Of a stretch of DNA of 64,000 bases, positions 59,608 through 64,000 are shown in pieces. Within the stretch, counting starts at the first letter, position 1. Every line of letters begins with the position of its first letter. Both the position numbers and the translations under genes were made by a program. This DNA is from an uncultured Lachnospiraceae bacterium (GTDB lineage: Bacteria; Bacillota; Clostridia; Lachnospirales; Lachnospiraceae). The notes below the pieces were generated by a model. That model saw only the letters and a list, made by a program, of their open reading frames with translations, was not told the DNA's origin and did not search any database. The DNA lies in assembly GCA_958402795.1 (NCBI GenBank), contig CATXUX010000005.1, positions 1 through 64,000 of the forward strand, in the 5' to 3' direction.

Positions 59608-60618
59608 ATGAAAAAGAAAAAGAAAGCGAAAAAAGTTGTTTTGCAGGCGGTAAAGATTGCGATAGGGAGCAGCGCTGCGATTTATATTGCCGGACTGCTG
59701 CATCTGGAATTTGCAGCTTCGGCGGGGAGCATCGCTCTTTTGACACTGGTGACGACGAAATGGGAAACACTGAAATTGTCGCTCCTTCGTGTCCTGACCT
59801 TTGCATTGACAGTCTGCCTTGGCTGGTTGGCATTTGTGGGACTGGATGAAGAATGGCTGGAATATGGCGTGTTTATCCTGCTGCTGGTCATTATCAGCGA
59901 GTGGCTTGGGGTAAAGGCGACGATTTCTGTAAATGCAGTGATCGGGACGCATTTTATGACAACAAAGGATTTCAGTACACAGTTTATCCTGAATGAGTTC
60001 TTACTTGTTCTGATCGGAATTTCTATTGCAGTCATCCTGAATCTGTTTTATGATTATCAGGGACAGCGCAGGGAAATCGTGAAGAACATGCGAGGAACAG
60101 AAGAAAGCCTGCAGAGGATTCTTGAGGAAATGGCTGCATATCTGTCCAATCAGGCAATGCAGAGAAATGTGTGGGATGATATCTGTGAACTGGAGACGCG
60201 GCTGGAAGAATATATTGTAGATGCATGTGAATATCAGGACAATACGTTCCATTCTCATCCGGGATATTATATCGAATATTTTGAGATGCGCGCGAAGCAG
60301 CTCGGCACACTGCACAATCTGCATTATGAGATGAAAAAGATCAGAACAATGCCGAAGCAGGCGGATATTATTGCGGAATATATTCTGTATATGAAAGAAT
60401 ATGTGGTTGAGATCAACATACCTGCGCCGCAGATCGAACGGCTGGAACAGATATTTGCGGAAATGGAGAAGGAAAAACTTCCCGTGACAAGAGAAGAGTT
60501 TGAAAGCAGGGCCATGCTGTATCATATCCTGATGGATCTGGAAGAATTTCTGATGTATAAAAAGCGGTTTGTGGAATCCATGGATGAGATAAAGCAGAAA
60601 CATTACTGGAATCAATAG
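59608..60618 (+). CDS. Aromatic acid exporter (ArAE_1/YgaE-type) membrane protein
   Basis: 336 residues from ATG 59608 (AAAGAGGTGATT). Basic N-terminus, then about four to six helices (I-A-I-G-S-S-A-A-I-Y-I-A-G, F-I-L-L-L-V-I-I-S-E-W-L-G-V, L-V-L-I-G-I-S-I-A-V-I-L-N), and a long cytoplasmic helical C-terminal half (about 150-336) as in the ArAE family. Substrate not known; may serve in export of aromatic acids or simply as a membrane scaffold. Followed after 8 bases by the exporter pair. Confidence 0.82.
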   Translation: MKKKKKAKKVVLQAVKIAIGSSAAIYIAGLLHLEFAASAGSIALLTLVTTKWETLKLSLLRVLTFALTVCLGWLAFVGLDEEWLEYGVFILLLVIISEWLGVKATISVNAVIGTHFMTTKDFSTQFILNEFLLVLIGISIAVILNLFYDYQGQRREIVKNMRGTEESLQRILEEMAAYLSNQAMQRNVWDDICELETRLEEYIVDACEYQDNTFHSHPGYYIEYFEMRAKQLGTLHNLHYEMKKIRTMPKQADIIAEYILYMKEYVVEINIPAPQIERLEQIFAEMEKEKLPVTREEFESRAMLYHILMDLEEFLMYKKRFVESMDEIKQKHYWNQ

Positions 60619-60626
60619 CGGAAAGG

Positions 60627-61421
60627 ATGGAACCGATTTTGGAGGAACAGAACGATAGAGAAGTCATGGAACTCGCGCTGGAAGCAGGGCATATTCTTCT
60701 GGAAAATGGCGCGGAGATATTTCGGGTTGAGGAGACGATGGAACGGATATACCGCTATTACGGAGTACATTCCGGAAGCGAGTTTGTGCTGAGCAACGGC
60801 ATTTTTGTAACGGCAGGAGATAAGCGCGAGGGGGTATTTGCAAAAGTGCAGCATATACCGGTAGGCGGAGCACATCTGGACAAGGTGGCGGCGGTAAACC
60901 AGCTTTCCAGAGAAATTGAAGAAGGAAAATATACGATCACGCAGGCGCGTGCAAAGCTGGAAGAGATCCGCAGCATGCCACAAAAGAGGGAATGGGTACA
61001 GATTTTGGCTTCCGGCATTGGCAGCGGGGCATTTTGTTTTCTGTTCGGAGGTACGCTCAGAGACAGCCTGCTTGCATTTCTTGCCGGCTGTCTTTTATAT
61101 CTGTTCGTCCTGCGGGTCAGTGGGCCGCACCTTTCCAAAATTGTCGGCAACATTCTGGGAAGTGTGCTGGTGACCGTGTTCTGCTGTCTGATGTATCTTC
61201 TGAATGCCGGAGAAAATCTGAACTATATGATCATTGGTTCGATCATGCCACTGATTCCGGGCGTGCCGTTTACCAATGCAATCCGGGACATTGCAGATGG
61301 GGATTATATCTCCGGAGCGGTACGGATGCTGGATGCGATGCTTGTTTTCTTCTGCATCGCTCTGGGAGTCGGCGTAGGAATCACTCTGATGAATGGATTG
61401 TCAGGAGGTGTTCGTTTGTGA
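60627..61421 (+). CDS. Threonine/serine exporter, ThrE N-terminal-type subunit
   Basis: 264 residues. Cytoplasmic ThrE-type domain (A-G-H-I-L-L-E-N-G-A-E-I-F-R-V-E-E-T, then G-S-E-F-V-L-S-N-G-I-F-V-T) followed by about five helices with I-G-S-I-M-P-L-I-P-G-V-P-F-T-N-A-I-R-D. In Corynebacterium ThrE is a single chain; here the second half is the next gene. Amino acid or small metabolite export is inferred. Confidence 0.88.
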   Translation: MEPILEEQNDREVMELALEAGHILLENGAEIFRVEETMERIYRYYGVHSGSEFVLSNGIFVTAGDKREGVFAKVQHIPVGGAHLDKVAAVNQLSREIEEGKYTITQARAKLEEIRSMPQKREWVQILASGIGSGAFCFLFGGTLRDSLLAFLAGCLLYLFVLRVSGPHLSKIVGNILGSVLVTVFCCLMYLLNAGENLNYMIIGSIMPLIPGVPFTNAIRDIADGDYISGAVRMLDAMLVFFCIALGVGVGITLMNGLSGGVRL

Positions 61422-61855
61422 TTGGAGATATTTTGGCGGCGATGATCGGTACGATCGCATTTTCCGCGTTGTTTGGCGTGCCTTCACGATATTATATTTA
61501 CTGCGGGGCGATCGGTGCTGCCGGATGGTCGGCGTATGCACTGCTGACGCCCTTTTGCGGACGAACGGTATCCTGCTTCCTTGCAGCGATGCTTGTGATC
61601 CTGCTTTCCCGTTTTGTCGCGATCTGGAAGCAGTGTCCGGTGACGATTTTTCTGATTTCCGGTATCTTCCCGCTCGTACCGGGCGCAGGAATATACTGGA
61701 CGGCATATTACATCGTAACAGACCAGCTTTCGCAGGCGGCAAGTACAGGATATCAGGCACTTCAGGAAGCCGCAGCGATCGTACTGGGGATTGTATTTGT
61801 GTTTGAAATCCCGCAGAAATGGTTTCTCCGGGCTTTAAACCAGGATAAAATTTAG
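61418..61855 (+). CDS. Threonine/serine exporter, ThrE C-terminal-type (DUF3815) subunit
   Basis: 145 residues from GTG 61418, overlapping the previous stop (GTGA) behind GTCAGGAGGTGTTC. Four helices with G-V-P-S-R-Y-Y-I-Y-C-G-A-I-G-A-A-G-W and I-S-G-I-F-P-L-V-P-G-A-G-I-Y, mirroring the P-L-I-P-G motif of the partner. Start is placed here because longer frames run in the wrong frame through the partner gene. Confidence 0.88.
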   Translation: MIGDILAAMIGTIAFSALFGVPSRYYIYCGAIGAAGWSAYALLTPFCGRTVSCFLAAMLVILLSRFVAIWKQCPVTIFLISGIFPLVPGAGIYWTAYYIVTDQLSQAASTGYQALQEAAAIVLGIVFVFEIPQKWFLRALNQDKI

Positions 61856-61877
61856 AATGAAAAGAGACAGACATAAA

Positions 61878-61906
61878 AAGGTGGGAGATTTGACTTCCCA
61901 CCTTAT
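61878..61906. terminator. Shared convergent terminator
   Basis: AAGGTGGGA (61878-61886) with TCCCACCTT (61896-61904) between the exporter (plus) and the Fic gene (minus). Confidence 0.75.
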
Positions 61907-62508
61907 AGTTCTTCTGTTTTGAAAGTAGTGTAACCTTCGTAGTAATAGCTGTGGTCGATACCTTTCATATAAACTTCACGACTTTGGACATCATCCGTAA
62001 GTGCGGATTTCAGCAGATATTTAATTTCGATATCCTTAATAGGACTGCGCTCCATCGCCATCAGATAATCTTCTTTGTCTACATGACTCCAGTCTATGAT
62101 TTTGCCCATTTCTGCTTTTAAAAGCAGATCAAGCCAGATACGGGTGCTTCTTCCGTTCCCCTCTCTGAAAGGATGGGCAATATTCATTTCCACGTATTTT
62201 TCGATGATCTCATCAAAAGTGGACTGTGGCATTTTGTCAATGTTTTCGAGAGCCGCGTCCAGATACAACAACGGTGCAAACCGAAAATTTCCCTTCGCCA
62301 GATTTACAGTGCGGATTTCACCGGCAAAATCGTAGATGTCTTCGAACAAATATTTATGAATGGCTTTTAAAGCAGAAAATGTACCGGGTTCGAGCGTGTC
62401 AAGTATCCCATTTTCGAAAAGTTCAAGAGCTTTTTTCTTACTGATGCGCTCTTCTTCGCGGGCAAGTTCAGCGGAGTCTTCAATTCCTAACTTGTTTTTT
62501 AATGCCAT
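61903..62508 (-). CDS. Fic-domain protein, class III (C-terminal inhibitory helix)
   Basis: 201 residues. Catalytic motif H-P-F-R-E-G-N-G-R-S-T-R from His112 is complete, with flap A-G-E-I-R-T-V-N-L-A-K-G-N-F. Near the end S-Y-Y-Y-E-G (Ser187, Glu191, Gly192) matches the (S/T)xxxE(G/N) inhibitory motif in the class III position, as in Neisseria Fic. Expected to add AMP to a target protein and to be self-inhibited. Fic proteins of this size often act as toxins; no separate antitoxin is needed for class III. GGAGGTG precedes the start. Confidence 0.92.
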   Translation of the reverse strand: MALKNKLGIEDSAELAREEERISKKKALELFENGILDTLEPGTFSALKAIHKYLFEDIYDFAGEIRTVNLAKGNFRFAPLLYLDAALENIDKMPQSTFDEIIEKYVEMNIAHPFREGNGRSTRIWLDLLLKAEMGKIIDWSHVDKEDYLMAMERSPIKDIEIKYLLKSALTDDVQSREVYMKGIDHSYYYEGYTTFKTEEL

Positions 62509-62556
62509 ATTTACACCTCCATGATCAAATGAGTGGTCAGATAACAGAAATCTGAT

Positions 62557-63828
62557 TCAAATCAGCCAAACAGGTACATACCAATTTTTTTTATCCACAG
62601 GCAGCAGATCATTTGCCATACATATTACACTCCCGGTCCCTATTTTTATTTTCAGAGAATCTAAATTTTCAAAAGAACTCACATTTGCCGCAGGCTCTAA
62701 AACATGAAAGTTTTTTACGGAGGCTTTTCCGGGAGAGGCAGCTTTTTTGATTTCAATCGGCGAAAGGACGCCGTTTTGGTAAAGCAGCAGATCAATCTCC
62801 TTTTGATCTTTATCTCTGTAATAGAAAATAGGTGGTTCTTTTCCGGCGTTCAGGTAGCTTTTATAAATTTCTGAAAAAACATAACTCTCAAAAAAAGCGC
62901 CGGACATTGCTCCCCGCTCCAGTGCTTCCGGATTATCCCACCTTAGGAGATAAGCGGCAAGACCGGTGTCAAGGAAATGAAGAAGAGGCATTTTGACAAC
63001 GCGCTTGAGTGCATTGTTATGGTACGGCTGTACAAGAGCAATGATGTGGGATGAGACCAGAATGGAAAGCCACTTTTTTGCTGTTGGAGCCGTGATTCCT
63101 GCCATATCTGCCAATTCTTCATAGATTACAGGTTTTGAAGTATGGGCGGCGGCTACGGTCATAAAATTGTAAAACTGCATTTCATCTGCGACTTGTGTAA
63201 GATCACGGATATCGCGCTGCAGATACGTATTCACATAAGAACGGTAGTAAGTTTCCCAATCCATTGCTTCATTTGCATAGAGTTCCGGCATAGATCCACG
63301 GAAGATCCGGTTGAAAATGTCGTTTAATCCGTGAGGGGATCTTTCAGACGTGCGATTTATTAAATAATCGGTATCTGTCTGGAACGGCTTGCTCGGTTCA
63401 TGGTAGATTTCCGCATCGGATAACCCAAGTAGATTTACAATGCCGACACGTCCGGCCAGACTTTCACTTACGTTTTTCATGAGACGGAAAACCTGTGAAC
63501 CAGTGAGCCAAAAATCTCCTTTTTTCTTTGAACGGTCTACGCTCATTTTAATATAAGGCAGTAATTCTGTTGCATATTGAATTTCATCAATCAATACCGG
63601 AGGGGAATATCTTTGTAAAAATAAGCCGGGATCTTGTTTGGCAAGATATCTTACATCTGGATCGTCAAGTGTAACATATTTTCGGTCTATTCCGCTCTCT
63701 CGCTGTGCGTCTGCAAGTTTTTGCAGTAAAGTTGTTTTTCCTACCTGTCTGGGACCAGTGACCAGAAGAACAGGAAACATCTCAGAAATTCGGGTAATTG
63801 TGTCCTCAGCGGCGCGTTTAATATACAT
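62557..63828 (-). CDS. AAA ATPase with DUF4143 domain (second in window)
   Basis: 423 residues. Walker A V-T-G-P-R-Q-V-G-K-T-T-L (23-34), Walker B P-V-L-I-D-E-I-Q-Y-A, W-L-T-G-S-Q arm, then winged-helix and DUF4143 region with F-F-E-S-Y-V-F-S-E-I and a nuclease-like D-K-D-Q-K-E-I-D-L-L-L … P-I-E-I-K-K-A. Different subfamily from 24510. AAAGGAGCACACAG precedes the ATG. Confidence 0.92.
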   Translation of the reverse strand: MYIKRAAEDTITRISEMFPVLLVTGPRQVGKTTLLQKLADAQRESGIDRKYVTLDDPDVRYLAKQDPGLFLQRYSPPVLIDEIQYATELLPYIKMSVDRSKKKGDFWLTGSQVFRLMKNVSESLAGRVGIVNLLGLSDAEIYHEPSKPFQTDTDYLINRTSERSPHGLNDIFNRIFRGSMPELYANEAMDWETYYRSYVNTYLQRDIRDLTQVADEMQFYNFMTVAAAHTSKPVIYEELADMAGITAPTAKKWLSILVSSHIIALVQPYHNNALKRVVKMPLLHFLDTGLAAYLLRWDNPEALERGAMSGAFFESYVFSEIYKSYLNAGKEPPIFYYRDKDQKEIDLLLYQNGVLSPIEIKKAASPGKASVKNFHVLEPAANVSSFENLDSLKIKIGTGSVICMANDLLPVDKKNWYVPVWLI

Positions 63829-63892
63829 CTGTGTGCTCCTTTCTGATAAATTTGTATGCCCTACAAGATTGTCGAAACTAAATTATGATTTT

Positions 63893-63921
63893 ATTATAGA
63901 CAAGAAAGTTGGAAACGTCAA
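63893..63921 (-). promoter_or_regulatory. Promoter of the second DUF4143 gene
   Basis: Minus strand TTGACG (63921-63916), 17 bases, TATAAT (63898-63893). Unlike the other DUF4143 gene, no tandem repeats are seen here. Confidence 0.7.
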
Positions 63922-63977
63922 TTATTATTTGAGACTATTATATGTCCAAAAATAAAAAAACAACCTATACGAAAAAG

Positions 63978-64000
63978 GCAAGGAGTTTATTCCTTGCCGC
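63978..64000. terminator. Hairpin at the right edge
   Basis: GGCAAGGA pairs with TCCTTGCC around GTTTAT; probably the terminator of a gene beyond the window. Confidence 0.6.

Noticed and set aside
60992..61417. Plus-strand extension upstream of the DUF3815 gene
   Set aside because: Frame overlaps the ThrE-type gene in a wrong frame; the true start is the GTG at 61418.

Overview
The window looks like chromosomal DNA of a Gram-positive Clostridia bacterium, most likely family Lachnospiraceae. This rests on the FabK-type fatty-acid operon, a fused AccD-AccA subunit, a CIRCE-controlled Hsp20, a DUF1848 protein, many two-component/ABC peptide-response modules, strong AGGAGG ribosome sites and TTGACA/TATAAT promoters. 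The genus cannot be fixed from sequence alone. No rRNA, tRNA, CRISPR array or intact insertion sequence was seen.

Layout. (1) 0-6.6 kb is an accessory stretch: a pyridoxamine-phosphate-oxidase-like protein, a DUF1848 protein, an Rpn/PD-(D/E)XK protein and a GNAT acetyltransferase, mixed with at least four genes whose two ends survive while the middle is lost (XRE regulator, DUF4160, YafY/WYL regulator, GyrI-like). (2) 6.6-37.1 kb is a sensing and export island: four OmpR/histidine-kinase pairs and one sigma-factor/membrane-partner pair, each next to ABC transporter genes. It also holds a monofunctional transglycosylase, a small cluster resembling toxin-immunity genes (17.4-19.6 kb), a DUF4143 ATPase and a large AAA-like/nuclease protein. 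Two tandem ABC cassettes at 8.4-12.0 kb have decayed reciprocally: one keeps its permease, the other its ATPase, and the missing partners survive only as short scars. (3) 37.2-42.2 kb: truncated HigA, DUF1287 protein, PrsW protease, radical SAM protein, a MarR-GNAT pair behind a symmetric promoter palindrome, and CIRCE-Hsp20. (4) 42.3-49.5 kb: a carbohydrate-type ABC uptake operon (lipoprotein, cyclase/hydrolase, fused ATPase-permease, second permease, zinc dehydrogenase) followed by a GntR/FCD regulator. (5) 49.6-59.4 kb: the complete type II fatty-acid operon fabH-acpP-fabK-fabD-fabG-fabF-accB-fabZ-accC-accDA, then a MarR regulator with its own promoter. (6) 59.6-64 kb: an ArAE-like membrane protein, a split ThrE-type exporter, and on the minus strand a Fic protein and a second DUF4143 ATPase.

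How it works together: the island offers several parallel envelope-stress or peptide-response circuits, each sensor beside the transporter it probably controls. The first circuit has 11-bp direct repeats upstream of both the regulator and the two transporter cassettes. The fatty-acid operon encodes malonyl-CoA formation, initiation, elongation and both reductions, with FabK instead of FabI.
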